Shown: positions 35,836-45,441 of the stretch, piece by piece
How the letters are laid out: each line of letters opens with the position of its first letter
Numbering within the stretch: the stretch's first letter is position 1
NCBI RefSeq assembly: GCF_003203515.1
Contig: NZ_BGNG01000001.1
Coordinates: forward strand, 682,001 to 746,000
DNA length: 64,000 nt
From: Glaciecola sp. KUL10
GTDB taxonomy: Bacteria; Pseudomonadota; Gammaproteobacteria; Enterobacterales; Alteromonadaceae
Direction: 5' to 3'
Translations under genes and position numbers: made by a program
The notes under the pieces: generated by a model
Told to the model about the DNA's origin: nothing
The model's database searches: none
The model's input: the letters and a program-made list of their open reading frames with translations, nothing else

Positions 35836-36713
35836 ATGCAAATTGCCAGTTTACCTGACAATGATATTGTCTGGGTCGATAGCCCTGCAAAAATAAACTT
35901 ATTTCTGCATATAAACAGTCGCTACCCTAACGGATACCATCACTTACAAAGCCTTTTTCAATTGCTTGATCAAGGAGATAAAATTGGTGTAAAAATTAAC
36001 AATACGGGAAAAATAAGTATTAAAACACCAATAGCTGGGGTGCCTGAATCAGACAACTTAATGTTTAAAGCCGCTAGACTACTTCAACAGCATACTGAAT
36101 GTGATTTGGGGGCTGATTTGTATGTAAAAAAAGACTCCCCATGGGGGGCGGAATCGGCGGAGGCTCCTCAAATGCCGCGTCGGTTCTATTGGTTTTAAAT
36201 CACTTGTGGAAATGCTCAATGTCGCAAGATGAACTCGCCGACCTTGGGCTTTCATTAGGCGCAGATGTACCAGTATTTGTTCATGGCAAAACTGCTTTTG
36301 CTGAAGGTGTTGGCGAAAAGCTTGTGCCTTACCCGCAGGTCGAAAAATACTTTTTAGTCGCCACACCAGATGTTCATGTGTCAACCGCAGATGTTTTTAC
36401 GCACCCTGACTTAAATCGCGACACAAAAAAAATCGATATAAATCAATATGATTTCAAAAACACAAAAAATGATTGCGAAACTTTAGTCTCGAAAATGCAT
36501 CCGCAGGTTGCAAATTTATTACAGTGGTTGATAAACTACGCCCCGTCGAGAATGACCGGCACTGGTGCTAGTGTGTTCAGCGTCTTTGAAACGATGCAAG
36601 AAGCACAAGAAACTTTGCAAAAACTGCCCGAGCAATACACAGGTTTTGTGGCTCGTGGTGTTAACGAATCCCCTTTGCATCAGCAATTAAGAGCGCTTGA
36701 TGTGGAATGTTAG
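35836..36713 (+). pseudogene. ispE: 4-diphosphocytidyl-2-C-methyl-D-erythritol kinase, apparent frameshift
   Basis: GHMP kinase of the MEP isoprenoid pathway, normally essential. The first frame (35836 on) gives [26 protein letters not shown] through [10 protein letters not shown], then breaks. The second frame (from 36141) gives [44 protein letters not shown] and SRMTGTGASVF to the end. One missing base near 36138-36146, where a C4 run meets ATG and a G6 run, restores a 292-residue protein. The break falls exactly at the ATP-binding glycine-rich loop. Because no other ispE is visible, a sequencing error is likelier than a true pseudogene. Confidence 0.88.
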
Positions 36714-36736
36714 CAGTCATATTCGAAAGTAATTAT

Positions 36737-36812
36737 TGGGGTATAGCCAAGTTGGTAAGGCAGCGGGTTTTGATCCCGCCATTCGTAGGTTCAAGTCCTG
36801 CTACCCCAGCCA
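36737..36812 (+). tRNA. tRNA-Gln (anticodon TTG)
   Basis: 76-base cloverleaf with acceptor TGGGGTA pairing TACCCCA, D arm GCC/GGC, anticodon stem GCGGG/CCCGC with loop TTTTGAT (anticodon TTG), T arm GTAGG/CCTGC with TTCAAGT loop, and encoded CCA. It is identical to two copies at 46816 and 46915. It lies between ispE and prs. Confidence 0.97.
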
Positions 36813-36842
36813 CCACCACCATAAGCACTGAGGAATAATCTT

Positions 36843-37790
36843 GTGCCTGATATGAAGCTTTTTGCAGGAAATGCTGTTCCTGAGCTCGCCCAGAAAGTAG
36901 CCGAACGTCTTTACACTAAAATTGGTAATGCAACCGTTGGACGATTCAGCGACGGTGAAATTTCAGTTGAAATCCACGAGAACGTTCGTGGTTCAGATGT
37001 TTTTATCATTCAATCAACATGCGCACCAACAAATGATAATTTGATGGAACTAATCGTCATGATTGATGCGTTTAGACGCGCATCGGCAGGTCGCATTACC
37101 GCCGTCATCCCATATTTTGGCTACGCTCGTCAAGACAGGCGTGTTAGGTCGGCTCGTGTGCCGATTACCGCTAAAGTGGTTGCTGATTTTCTGTCAAACG
37201 TTGGCGTTGACAGGGTCCTCACTATTGACCTTCATGCAGAGCAGATCCAAGGCTTCTTTGATGTACCGGTAGATAACGCATTTGGCACACCTATTCTGCT
37301 TGACGATATGTTCCAAAGAGATTTTGTTCGTCCAGTTGTTGTATCACCTGATATTGGTGGTGTAGTGAGAGCCAGGGCGACTGCTAAATTATTGAACGAT
37401 ACTGATCTTGCCATTATCGATAAACGACGACCTAAAGCAAACGTTGCACAAGTTATGAATATCATTGGTGATGTCAAGGATCGCGACTGTATTATCGTAG
37501 ATGACATGATTGATACTGGCGGAACTCTCGCAAAAGCAGCTGAAGCACTCAAGCAACACGGTGCAGCAAAAGTATACGCTTACGCCACCCACGCGGTATT
37601 TTCAGGTAATGCAGTTGAAAATCTTCGCGACTCTGTCATTGATGAGCTGATTATTACAGACAGTATTCCGTTAAGTCCGGAAATGGCTAAATTACCAAAA
37701 GTTAAGCAATTAACACTATCTGAGATGCTAGCAGAAACTATTCGTCGCATAAGCAACGAAGAATCAATTTCTGCTATGTTTGAATATTAG
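36843..37790 (+). CDS. prs: Ribose-phosphate pyrophosphokinase (GTG start)
   Basis: Makes PRPP from ribose-5-phosphate and ATP for nucleotide, His and Trp synthesis. The 315-residue product begins [17 protein letters not shown] from GTG at 36843, matching E. coli Prs at the N-terminus. It has the motifs [41 protein letters not shown] and the PRPP loop [18 protein letters not shown] terminator follows at 37819. Confidence 0.98.
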   Translation: MPDMKLFAGNAVPELAQKVAERLYTKIGNATVGRFSDGEISVEIHENVRGSDVFIIQSTCAPTNDNLMELIVMIDAFRRASAGRITAVIPYFGYARQDRRVRSARVPITAKVVADFLSNVGVDRVLTIDLHAEQIQGFFDVPVDNAFGTPILLDDMFQRDFVRPVVVSPDIGGVVRARATAKLLNDTDLAIIDKRRPKANVAQVMNIIGDVKDRDCIIVDDMIDTGGTLAKAAEALKQHGAAKVYAYATHAVFSGNAVENLRDSVIDELIITDSIPLSPEMAKLPKVKQLTLSEMLAETIRRISNEESISAMFEY

Positions 37791-37818
37791 TCAATTAAAT
37801 TAGCCAATATTTTATTAG

Positions 37819-37844
37819 AGGCTCATTAACTTGAGCCTTTTTTG
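37819..37844 (+). terminator. Terminator after prs
   Basis: AGGCTCA (37819-37825) pairs with TGAGCCT (37832-37838), loop of 6 bases, followed by a T run. It lies 28 bases past the prs stop and precedes the convergent kinase gene. Confidence 0.85.
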
Positions 37845-37867
37845 TTTCTAGACATGTGTAAAACTAT

Positions 37868-40723
37868 TTATGAAATAGATTTTTCATACCACGTTTTGAC
37901 TGCAAAAATTAATGACTCAGCTTTAAAGGGTTTACTAAGATAGTCATTCATGCCAGCTTCTAAGCATTTTTCGCGGTCCCCTTTCATGGCATTTGCTGTC
38001 AATGCAATAATAGGTATGTCACGATAACGCTCCCCTGCCTTACCAGTCCTGATCGCTTGAGTTGCATCGTAACCATCCATAACAGGCATTTGACAATCCA
38101 TCAAAATAACGTCGATGTTACTATTTTTATTGTTTAAGAGCTGAATAGCCTGTTTTCCGTTTTCTGCGTTGAATAACTTGAACTGATTGAGTTGCTCAGA
38201 TGCGATGATACGGTTTAGTTCGTTGTCTTCAACAATCAATACAGTGCAGTCTTTGTAAGCAGATTCATCAACAAAGGCTTGCGTTTCAATATGACTTGAA
38301 ACCACTCTCTTTTGCACGATAGTAGTAGGTATCGTTACCCTGAAGGTGGTTCCTTGGCCTTTTTCGCTTTCAACAGAAATTTCACCATTCATCAGTTCAC
38401 ACAATTGTTTACATATGGCAAGGCCTAAACCCGATCCGCCAAATTTACGAGTTGTCGAGGCATCCTCCTGCACGAAATGCTCAAAAACCCTATTCAACTG
38501 TTCCTTAGCAATACCCACACCTGAATCAGAAACACTGAAGCAAATCGCATATTTACCGTTATAGTTTGGCTGCCAGCCAAGCGTGATAAAAATATCACCT
38601 TTGTTCGTAAACTTAATTGCATTACTGATGAGGTTATCAAGTATCTGTCTTAAGCGAACCCCATCACCGAGAATATAAACCTCATCATTTAAATCCACAT
38701 GTACATTTAAATTTAAGTTTTTCTCAGCGGCTAAAGCATAAAATCCGTCGGAACTTGTGCGTACTAATTCTTCAATATTTAGTTCGTATTTTTCAATTGA
38801 TAATTTACCAGCTTCAATTTTAGAAAAATCTAAAATGTCGTTAATGATGGTGAGTAAATTGTCTGTGCTGCGAATTGCTAAACTAACAAACTTTGATTGG
38901 CGTTGATCTAACTGTGTCTTGTCTAAAAGCTGAAGTGTCCCAGAGATTCCATTAATTGGTGTTCTTATTTCGTGGCTCATACTTGCTAAGAAATCTGATT
39001 TTAATTTATTAGATTCTTCTGCTTTTTGTTTAGCATCTTCAAGTAACGTTTGAGCCGCTACCTGTTTGCTGACGTCCTGTTGAATACCCACATAATAACG
39101 AACATCACCATTTGGCTGCTTGACTGGTGAAAGCATCAAGCGGTTTGAGAATGGTTTGCCATTAGCTTTGTAATTAATCAACGTTAACGTCAGCGGCTTG
39201 CGAAGTGCAATTGCCTTTCTTATCCTTTCGACTTTTTCAGGTTCAGTTTTTATTCCCTGTAATAAATTACAGTTTTTACCCAAAACATCGCTTTTCTCGT
39301 AACCGGTAAGGTCACTGTAAGCTTGATTGGCATAGATTATTGGTTGATCTTTGTGTGAAACATCTGAAATAATGATCGAGGTATTAGCTTTATCAACAGC
39401 TGAGCTTTTAATTAACAATTCTTCTTCGGCTCTTCGCTTTTCAGAAATATTTTGTCCTACTAAAATATGCACAAAACCGCCATCGTCAGTTTTTATTTTG
39501 GACGAGTACCACAAAATCACTTCGTGAGCTTGAGTATCGGCGATGACATATTGGTGTTCCACTGTCGACTGAATTTGAATGCTCAATTCAGAATCAGTTA
39601 TAACCAGTGATTCGATTATCTCTGTGATTGTTTGCTCATCAAAATCTGTCTGTTCTAATAATGAATCGACAGTCGAATTTGTCATGACAATGTCGTTATT
39701 AGCATCTAATAATATTAGACACTCTTTTACTCCATTAAAAATAAGGTTGAGTTGACTGGTAGCTTTTGAAACTTCGGTAAGTCTATCTAGTGTATGTTCA
39801 AATGTAGAGTAAATTGCTGCAATTTCGTTACTTTCAACGATGTTTTCGGAATCAGGAATTTCGGTTCTGGTCGCTAATGCCCTCAGCTGTAAAGAAAAAC
39901 GGCGCAGAATAATTTGACTCTCATTCGCGGCTAATCGACTCGCGATATAGCAACCAAAGATCGACAACATCACCGCACAAAACATAAATATAGCACCTGC
40001 GGCCAATTGCTTGTATGCCGAAAAATAGCTTTGTGTTGATTCAATCTGCCAATCTTTATATAAAAAAGCCCTTTCAAATTGTTTTGACTCTTCATGCACA
40101 ATGTCACCAGAGTATGAAGTTAACAGCACCTCACCTGCTGAAACTGCTTGCATGCTAATCCCCGAATCGAAGTTGGGGATAACTTTCTCAAGCGTTTTGG
40201 TATGAAAGACAATTGCCCCTTCAGCGTAGTCATTTAAAAGAACCGGCACAGAAATGAAAACACCTCGTTTGTCGATTATTTTATAATGTGCTTTGGCCTC
40301 GATCGTAATAGAGACTAATTCATCTAAATACAGTTGCTTGAGTTGAGAGGAGTAATTTCGTTCTGTAATTACCTCCCCCGTGAAATCGACAAACGCAATG
40401 CTAAAGTCTTTGGTGTTGTTAATTCTCAAAGACTGAAACAGCAAAGGTAAATATGTGTTTCGCTGGTCATAATCAATAATTGAATTCACCACCAAATCAT
40501 TACTTGCAATATTATCTAACTGCTGTTTAACAAGTATCAGGTTTTGCTCTATATGTTGGTTAAATGCCAAGCTTTGAGATTTATGTAGTTCATTGATCTG
40601 ACGGTAACTATAAAAAACCAATGCAATGAAAAACACCAAAAACAAACCAAGCTGCAAACCAACCTGTTTCGGTAATGTTTTCTTAATTAAGACTTGAGAC
40701 AAAGAAGGAAGCGATTTATTCAT
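37868..40723 (-). CDS. Hybrid histidine kinase with periplasmic sensor, PAS and LOV domain
   Basis: 951-residue membrane sensor kinase. From the ATG at 40723: TM1 about 21-40, periplasmic domain about 41-237, TM2 about 238-260, a linker, a first PAS-like domain (about 322-425), and a second PAS domain (about 441-552) with the LOV signature. That domain has GKNCNLLQG with C485, INYKANGKPFSNRLMLSPV and YYVGIQQDV. HisKA follows with H584 (SMSHEIRTPING), then HATPase (IFITLGW, SDSGVGI, GGSGLGLAI) and a receiver with D876 (ILMDCQMPVMDG). No Hpt domain, so a separate phosphotransfer protein is expected. The start overlaps the binding-protein gene by 8 bases. Light sensing is inferred from the LOV residues. 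Confidence 0.88.
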   Translation of the reverse strand: MNKSLPSLSQVLIKKTLPKQVGLQLGLFLVFFIALVFYSYRQINELHKSQSLAFNQHIEQNLILVKQQLDNIASNDLVVNSIIDYDQRNTYLPLLFQSLRINNTKDFSIAFVDFTGEVITERNYSSQLKQLYLDELVSITIEAKAHYKIIDKRGVFISVPVLLNDYAEGAIVFHTKTLEKVIPNFDSGISMQAVSAGEVLLTSYSGDIVHEESKQFERAFLYKDWQIESTQSYFSAYKQLAAGAIFMFCAVMLSIFGCYIASRLAANESQIILRRFSLQLRALATRTEIPDSENIVESNEIAAIYSTFEHTLDRLTEVSKATSQLNLIFNGVKECLILLDANNDIVMTNSTVDSLLEQTDFDEQTITEIIESLVITDSELSIQIQSTVEHQYVIADTQAHEVILWYSSKIKTDDGGFVHILVGQNISEKRRAEEELLIKSSAVDKANTSIIISDVSHKDQPIIYANQAYSDLTGYEKSDVLGKNCNLLQGIKTEPEKVERIRKAIALRKPLTLTLINYKANGKPFSNRLMLSPVKQPNGDVRYYVGIQQDVSKQVAAQTLLEDAKQKAEESNKLKSDFLASMSHEIRTPINGISGTLQLLDKTQLDQRQSKFVSLAIRSTDNLLTIINDILDFSKIEAGKLSIEKYELNIEELVRTSSDGFYALAAEKNLNLNVHVDLNDEVYILGDGVRLRQILDNLISNAIKFTNKGDIFITLGWQPNYNGKYAICFSVSDSGVGIAKEQLNRVFEHFVQEDASTTRKFGGSGLGLAICKQLCELMNGEISVESEKGQGTTFRVTIPTTIVQKRVVSSHIETQAFVDESAYKDCTVLIVEDNELNRIIASEQLNQFKLFNAENGKQAIQLLNNKNSNIDVILMDCQMPVMDGYDATQAIRTGKAGERYRDIPIIALTANAMKGDREKCLEAGMNDYLSKPFKAESLIFAVKTWYEKSIS

Positions 40724-41888
40724 TTGATACAGGTACCAAGTGACCATCTTCGTTAAAACGTGTCATTAAGTAATCATCAGCAAGTAATGCATCATGCTTG
40801 CCCGCCGAAAATGGGCGTTGGTAATGTTTAACCACGCCTTGGTAGCTCTCTAGGTTTTCTAAACCGTCGAGGATCAGTGGGGCCATGTAGCTTTTTGTGT
40901 TACGAATTGACTCGGCTAACAACTGAACGATATCGTAGCCCTGTGCAACGCCCACTGCAGCTGTAATATTGGATTCGTTCGCTTGCGTATCATACTTTGC
41001 TCGATATTTTGAAAGTAATGTTTGTGCATTATCTTGCATGTCAGTTTTTGCGAAATGAAAAGATTGCAAAATTGACAACTGCATCTGTCCTAGTTTCTCC
41101 AGCCCCACCAAAGAAACAAAATCACCGGCAGTAATCCCCCAGTGAGAAAGTACCGGCATTACTCTCTTTTCATTGTTATTAAGCAGGGACAATAGAAATT
41201 CTGCACCTTCCGGCGCATTTGCAACAAGTATTAATGCTTTTTGTGGTTTCATTTCAATTTGTTCGATCAGTGATTCATATGTGCTTTGTCGCCAATTAAA
41301 CCATAGTACTTCATCAACTGAGATACCCAAACTGCTGGCATAGCGCTTCATCGATACCTCATTTGAGCGTCCCCACCCCGTGCGTTCCAAAATAAGTGAT
41401 ACATTCTTGTACCCTTGGTTTTTTGCATGATTTAACATGGTGATTGCCGCGTCAGAATCTCTTAGTGAAACTCTGAACACGTTATTATTTTCAAAGCCGT
41501 TTTCTACTATGGTTGTGCCTGCAGCCCATGGAATTAGAAATGGCAACCCCGTTTGCTTTACTAATGGCAGTTGCGCTAATACGACAGGAGTATGAACACC
41601 TCCAATTACTGCAATTACTGATTCATCTTTTAATTGCTTTTTTAAATTTGCCACCCCTCTAGCCGGGTTTCCGCGATGATCAGTTACCACTAATTGAAGT
41701 TGCTTTCCAAGTAGCCCCCCATTTTCATTAATATCAACAACCGCCAGCTCAACACCGCGCTTGATAGCGATCCCCCCATTTTTAGCACCTCCTGAGAAAT
41801 CCGCATCTAACACAATAGTGAGCTGTGACGCGTGAACTGAAATGACTGAGCAGAAAAGAAAGAGTAAGGCTAAAATTTTAGCGTTCAT
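40716..41888 (-). CDS. Periplasmic branched-chain-type ligand-binding protein
   Basis: 390-residue periplasmic binding protein of the Peripla_BP_6 / LivJ-like superfamily. It has a signal peptide (about 1-20, ALLFLFCSVISVHAS), then the family blocks FSGGAKNGGIAIKRGVELAV, VAVIGGVHTPVVLAQLPLV, GLPFLIPWAAGTTIVENG and VSLILERTGWGRSNE. No ABC permease or ATPase gene lies nearby. Its stop overlaps the start of the LOV/PAS hybrid kinase, which suggests it is the kinase's ligand-sensing partner rather than a transporter subunit, as in LuxP-LuxQ or TorT-TorS. The ligand is unknown. Confidence 0.88.
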   Translation of the reverse strand: MNAKILALLFLFCSVISVHASQLTIVLDADFSGGAKNGGIAIKRGVELAVVDINENGGLLGKQLQLVVTDHRGNPARGVANLKKQLKDESVIAVIGGVHTPVVLAQLPLVKQTGLPFLIPWAAGTTIVENGFENNNVFRVSLRDSDAAITMLNHAKNQGYKNVSLILERTGWGRSNEVSMKRYASSLGISVDEVLWFNWRQSTYESLIEQIEMKPQKALILVANAPEGAEFLLSLLNNNEKRVMPVLSHWGITAGDFVSLVGLEKLGQMQLSILQSFHFAKTDMQDNAQTLLSKYRAKYDTQANESNITAAVGVAQGYDIVQLLAESIRNTKSYMAPLILDGLENLESYQGVVKHYQRPFSAGKHDALLADDYLMTRFNEDGHLVPVSNE

Positions 41889-42014
41889 AAAATCACTATC
41901 TTTGAAATAAACCGGTATTTTAGTTTATCGACATGACTGATATAGTCTTGAATCAGTGAAACCGCTTTACCAACCAGATAAAAAAGTGAGCAAAATGTGA
42001 AAAATGCTAATTAT

Positions 42015-42416
42015 ATGAAGAGTTTTTACTTTCTATCGGCGATAACGATAATGGGTTGTAGTGCAGAGCAAGAAACTCCCCCACCACAAGAAGAAACTCA
42101 ATCAGTAGAAAAGCAAATTAAACCAGCTCAAAACTTGATAGCCACTTCGCCAGAGCCAATTGCTATTGGCAAGGAGTCAGTCGAAATGAATGAACATACA
42201 TTGCAAAAAGTGGGAAAAATCGTATTTCAGGATCTCGAAGGCGGGTTTTACAGTTTTATAGCAAACGATGGTAGTAGATATACGCTGATGAACCTGAACG
42301 ATGAACATAAAATAGATGGCTTAGCGGTTAAAGTTGAGGGGGTTATTGTCACGGGTATGATGACGACGACTCAGTTTGGTCAACTATTAAAGATAAAAAA
42401 TATCCACGTTGAATAA
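42015..42416 (+). CDS. Putative small lipoprotein
   Basis: 133-residue predicted lipoprotein with signal peptide MKSFYFLSAITIMGC, lipobox IMGC, then a Pro/Glu-rich linker and a C-terminal beta-rich segment (VGKIVFQDLEGGFYSFIANDG, VKVEGVIVTGMM) that might form an OB-like fold. I do not recognise the family. I chose the ATG at 42015 because it gives a standard signal peptide; a GTG 18 bases upstream is in frame. It is flanked by the divergent binding protein and rplY. Confidence 0.6.
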   Translation: MKSFYFLSAITIMGCSAEQETPPPQEETQSVEKQIKPAQNLIATSPEPIAIGKESVEMNEHTLQKVGKIVFQDLEGGFYSFIANDGSRYTLMNLNDEHKIDGLAVKVEGVIVTGMMTTTQFGQLLKIKNIHVE

Positions 42417-42467
42417 TAAAACTACTCAGTAATATATAATTAATCGTAAATTACCCTTCCATTTACT

Positions 42468-42496
42468 TGTGTATTCGCGCATTGAAATGCTAAACT
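42468..42496 (+). promoter_or_regulatory. Candidate promoter for rplY
   Basis: TTGTGT (42468-42473) and TAAACT (42491-42496) are separated by 17 bases. Transcription from here would give a leader of about 115-120 bases containing the hairpins at 42520-42555 and 42566-42590. Confidence 0.4.
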
Positions 42497-42565
42497 TCGC
42501 CGCCCGTTTTTAATGGGTGTGTGGACTTAGCTTATATTAATTTTGAGTTCCACATAAAAATTCGA

Positions 42566-42590
42566 GCTTAGTTTGGTCGCAAAACTAAGC
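42566..42590 (+). promoter_or_regulatory. Hairpin in rplY leader
   Basis: GCTTAGTTT (42566-42574) pairs perfectly with AAACTAAGC (42582-42590), loop GGTCGCA, ending 30 bases before the rplY ATG. A second imperfect pairing, TGTGGACT and AGTTCCACA, lies at about 42520-42555. These may be regulatory structures in the leader. Confidence 0.4.
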
Positions 42591-42620
42591 ACCTTAAACT
42601 TTTTATTTGGAGACATTTCA

Positions 42621-43253
42621 ATGTCTGACGCAATTTTTAATTTGGATGCAAGCATCCGTACTGACCTAGGGAAAGGTGCGAGCCGCCGCCTACGTCATCA
42701 GGATAAAGTACCTGCAATCCTTTACGGTGGTAACGAAGACCCTGTATCTCTTACACTAGATCACAACAAAGTGATTCAAGCTCAAGAATTTGAAGCGTTT
42801 TACTCTCACGTTTTAACTATCAATATCGATGGTAAAAAAGTAGAAGCGCTTGTAAAAGATATGCAGCGTCACCCGTACAAGCCAAAAGTAACGCACATTG
42901 ACTTCCAACGTGTTATCGCTGGCGAAAAAGTACATACAAACGTACCTTTACACTTCATCAACGAAGACAAAGCACCGTCTATCAAAGTTGAAGGCGGTCA
43001 CGCTGAGCACCACATGGCTGACGTAGAAATCACATGTTTGCCTAAAGATCTTCCTGAGTTCATCGAAGTTGATTTGATGGAAGTAGCACTTGGTCAAACG
43101 CTTCACCTTTCAGACATCACGCTTCCTAAAGGTGTTGAGTCAGTTGAACTTGGTAAAGGTGAGTCTCATGACTTAGCTGTTGTGACTGTTAAAGCTGCTA
43201 AAGGCGCAGCTGCAGCAGACGCTGACGGTGAAGAAGAGGCTACAGAGGAATAA
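42621..43253 (+). CDS. rplY: 50S ribosomal protein L25 (Ctc-type, long form)
   Basis: Binds 5S rRNA in the large subunit. The 210-residue product is the long L25/TL5/CTC form: N-terminal L25 domain (about 1-95, [25 protein letters not shown]), then a C-terminal beta domain (about 98-190, LPLMEV-type blocks such as [13 protein letters not shown] and [10 protein letters not shown]), and an acidic tail. GGAGA precedes the ATG at 42621. It is followed after six bases by pth, a conserved pair. Confidence 0.95.
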   Translation: MSDAIFNLDASIRTDLGKGASRRLRHQDKVPAILYGGNEDPVSLTLDHNKVIQAQEFEAFYSHVLTINIDGKKVEALVKDMQRHPYKPKVTHIDFQRVIAGEKVHTNVPLHFINEDKAPSIKVEGGHAEHHMADVEITCLPKDLPEFIEVDLMEVALGQTLHLSDITLPKGVESVELGKGESHDLAVVTVKAAKGAAAADADGEEEATEE

Positions 43254-43259
43254 TACAGC

Positions 43260-43841
43260 TTGGCTGATATTCGTCTAATCGTGGGTCTGGGTAATCCAGG
43301 CCCCGAATATAAAAACACACGGCACAATGCAGGTGCTATGTTTGTTGAAAGCTTAGCTTCAAGGTTTAATGTGACATTAAAACTTGAACCTAAGTTTTTT
43401 GGTTTTACTGGCCGCACCATGATCAACGGCCAAGATGTGCGATTACTCATCCCTACCACCTTTATGAATAGAAGCGGTCAAGCCGTTGCTGCAATGTGCA
43501 AATTTTATAAAATAGAACTTGCTCAAACACTTGTTGCATTTGACGAGCTAGACTTCGAGCCAGGCATAGCAAAATTTAAAGTCGGCGGAAGCTCTTCTCA
43601 AAATGGTATTAGGGATATTGTCGCTAAGATGAGTAACCAAAAAGAGTTTTTGCGCTTGCGCATCGGTATCGGTCACCCGGGGCATAAGTCAAGAGTCACT
43701 GGGCATGTGCTTGGCAAAGCCCCAAAAGACGAACAGTTACAGATAGATGCAGCGATTGATGAAGCGCTCAGATGCACCGAGCTATTAATCGAACAAGATT
43801 TAATTTCGGCTCAACAACGCTTGCATGCTTTCAAGGCATAA
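43260..43841 (+). CDS. pth: Peptidyl-tRNA hydrolase (TTG start)
   Basis: Releases tRNA from dropped-off peptidyl-tRNA. The 193-residue product has [20 protein letters not shown] with catalytic H22, [19 protein letters not shown] and [12 protein letters not shown]. It starts with TTG at 43260, six bases after rpl[10 protein letters not shown] departs slightly from the usual D-[DE]-LD-P-G block. Confidence 0.96.
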   Translation: MADIRLIVGLGNPGPEYKNTRHNAGAMFVESLASRFNVTLKLEPKFFGFTGRTMINGQDVRLLIPTTFMNRSGQAVAAMCKFYKIELAQTLVAFDELDFEPGIAKFKVGGSSSQNGIRDIVAKMSNQKEFLRLRIGIGHPGHKSRVTGHVLGKAPKDEQLQIDAAIDEALRCTELLIEQDLISAQQRLHAFKA

Positions 43842-43893
43842 TCCTTTTCGTTAACAGCGATAATTTTTAAAATACATTTCAAGGAACATCATC

Positions 43894-44985
43894 ATGGGTT
43901 TTAAATGCGGCATAGTCGGTTTGCCAAACGTCGGTAAATCAACGCTTTTTAATGCACTTACAAAAGCGGGTATCGAAGCGGCTAACTTCCCTTTTTGCAC
44001 AATAGAGCCAAATACGGGTGTGGTTCCTGTTCCTGATGAGCGCCTAGATGCGCTTGCCGCTATTGTGAGTCCAGAGCGAGTGATCCCAACAACCATGGAG
44101 TTTGTCGATATCGCAGGCTTGGTTGCTGGTGCATCAAAAGGTGAAGGGCTTGGAAATAAGTTTTTAGCGAATATCAGAGAAACTGATGCAATCGGTCACG
44201 TTGTGCGTTGTTTTGATGATGAAAACATTGTTCACGTAGCGGGAAAAGTCAATCCGCAAGAAGATATCGATGTCATCAACACCGAACTAGCATTGGCTGA
44301 CTTAGAAACGACTGAAAAAGCCATACTACGTGTAGGTAAACGCGCGAAAGGCGGCGATGCAGACGCTAAATTCGAGTTAAAAGTACTAGAAAAGTTGCTT
44401 CCTCACCTAAACGAAGGTGAATTACTTCGCTCTGTTGACTTGAGCAAAGAAGAATACGCTGCTATCTCGTACATGAATTACCTAACGATAAAACCGACGA
44501 TGTATATTGCAAACGTCAATGAAGACGGTTTTGAGAACAACCCTTACCTCGACCAAGTGCGCGCCATTGCTGAAAAAGAAGGCGCTGTGGTTGTTAGCGT
44601 TTGTGCGGCAATTGAATCAGACATTGCCGAACTTGAAGATGAAGAAAAGGACGAGTTTATGCAAGAGCTTGGTTTAACTGAACCTGGCTTGAATCGTGTG
44701 ATTAGAGCAGGTTACAGCTTGTTGACGCTTGAGACTTACTTTACGGCAGGTGTTAAGGAAGTGCGAGCTTGGACCTATCCCATTGGCTCAACGGCACCTC
44801 AAGGCGCGGGTAAAATTCACACTGACTTTGAAAAAGGCTTTATACGTGCAGAAGTTATCGGCTATGACGATTATGTGACTTGTAAGGGTGAAGCAGGTGC
44901 AAAAGAAGCCGGCAAATGGCGTTTAGAAGGCAAAGACTACATATTAAAAGATGGTGATGTAATCCATTTTAGATTTAACGTCTAA
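43894..44985 (+). CDS. ychF: Redox-regulated ATPase/GTPase YchF
   Basis: Obg-family P-loop ATPase (363 residues) that binds ribosomes. It has the G1 motif [15 protein letters not shown], the G3 region [19 protein letters not shown], and NVNE (in [10 protein letters not shown]) where GTPases have NKxD, which explains ATP preference in the family, plus a C-terminal TGS domain ([18 protein letters not shown]). It follows pth as in most gammaproteobacteria. A strong terminator follows. Confidence 0.97.
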   Translation: MGFKCGIVGLPNVGKSTLFNALTKAGIEAANFPFCTIEPNTGVVPVPDERLDALAAIVSPERVIPTTMEFVDIAGLVAGASKGEGLGNKFLANIRETDAIGHVVRCFDDENIVHVAGKVNPQEDIDVINTELALADLETTEKAILRVGKRAKGGDADAKFELKVLEKLLPHLNEGELLRSVDLSKEEYAAISYMNYLTIKPTMYIANVNEDGFENNPYLDQVRAIAEKEGAVVVSVCAAIESDIAELEDEEKDEFMQELGLTEPGLNRVIRAGYSLLTLETYFTAGVKEVRAWTYPIGSTAPQGAGKIHTDFEKGFIRAEVIGYDDYVTCKGEAGAKEAGKWRLEGKDYILKDGDVIHFRFNV

Positions 44986-45005
44986 GCACTATTAAAAGAT
45001 TGTTT

Positions 45006-45040
45006 AGGCAGCAAAAACAGCTTGTTTTGCTGCCTTTTTT
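45006..45040 (+). terminator. Terminator after ychF
   Basis: AGGCAGCAAAA (45006-45016) pairs with TTTTGCTGCCT (45024-45034) over a 7-base loop, with a following T run to 45040. Confidence 0.9.
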
Positions 45041-45238
45041 GTATTTGGTATCTGCTAGTTTAATCATTTTTACTTTCAAGTATTTCAACGTATCTTCTCC
45101 CTTTTCTGCTACGGCAATAAAAATTTAATATAAATATCTAATCAGCAATAAAACCAAATAAAAATCGCGACGTAAAAACAACACAATAAAGCACGTAATC
45201 ATTGAAATTAATTACGATTTACCTTGGTCTGGTTGACG

Positions 45239-45417
45239 AGGGCCTGTTGACCTTTGCTGTATGAATTTTGTTCGCTCTATGTGTTCAGCGATCAAGGCAC
45301 AGATTCGCAGATGCAGTGGGCTGTCTCAAGAGGATGTAACGAAGAACGGTGAACACATAGAGCGAACCCTTCGGGCAGCGCCAGTGCATAATCATACAGC
45401 AAAGGTCAACAGGCCCT
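45239..45417. mobile_element. MITE-like element with nested perfect inverted repeats
   Basis: 179-bp element bounded by a perfect 26-bp inverted repeat: left arm 45239-45264, beginning AGGGCCTGTTGACC, and right arm 45392-45417, ending GGTCAACAGGCCCT. Nested inside is a second perfect 18-bp inverted repeat, GTTCGCTCTATGTGTTCA at 45270-45287 and its complement at 45350-45367. There is no transposase gene, only short ORF fragments. Immediate flanks differ, so no clear target duplication is seen. Structure suggests a non-autonomous transposable element, possibly derived from an insertion sequence. Confidence 0.75.
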
Positions 45418-45441
45418 AGTAAAGTAGTGAGAACATTATTA

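Noticed and set aside
36141-36713. Separate gene starting at the internal ATG of ispE
   Set aside because: It begins in the middle of a GHMP kinase domain with no ribosome binding site; it is the second half of ispE after a frameshift.
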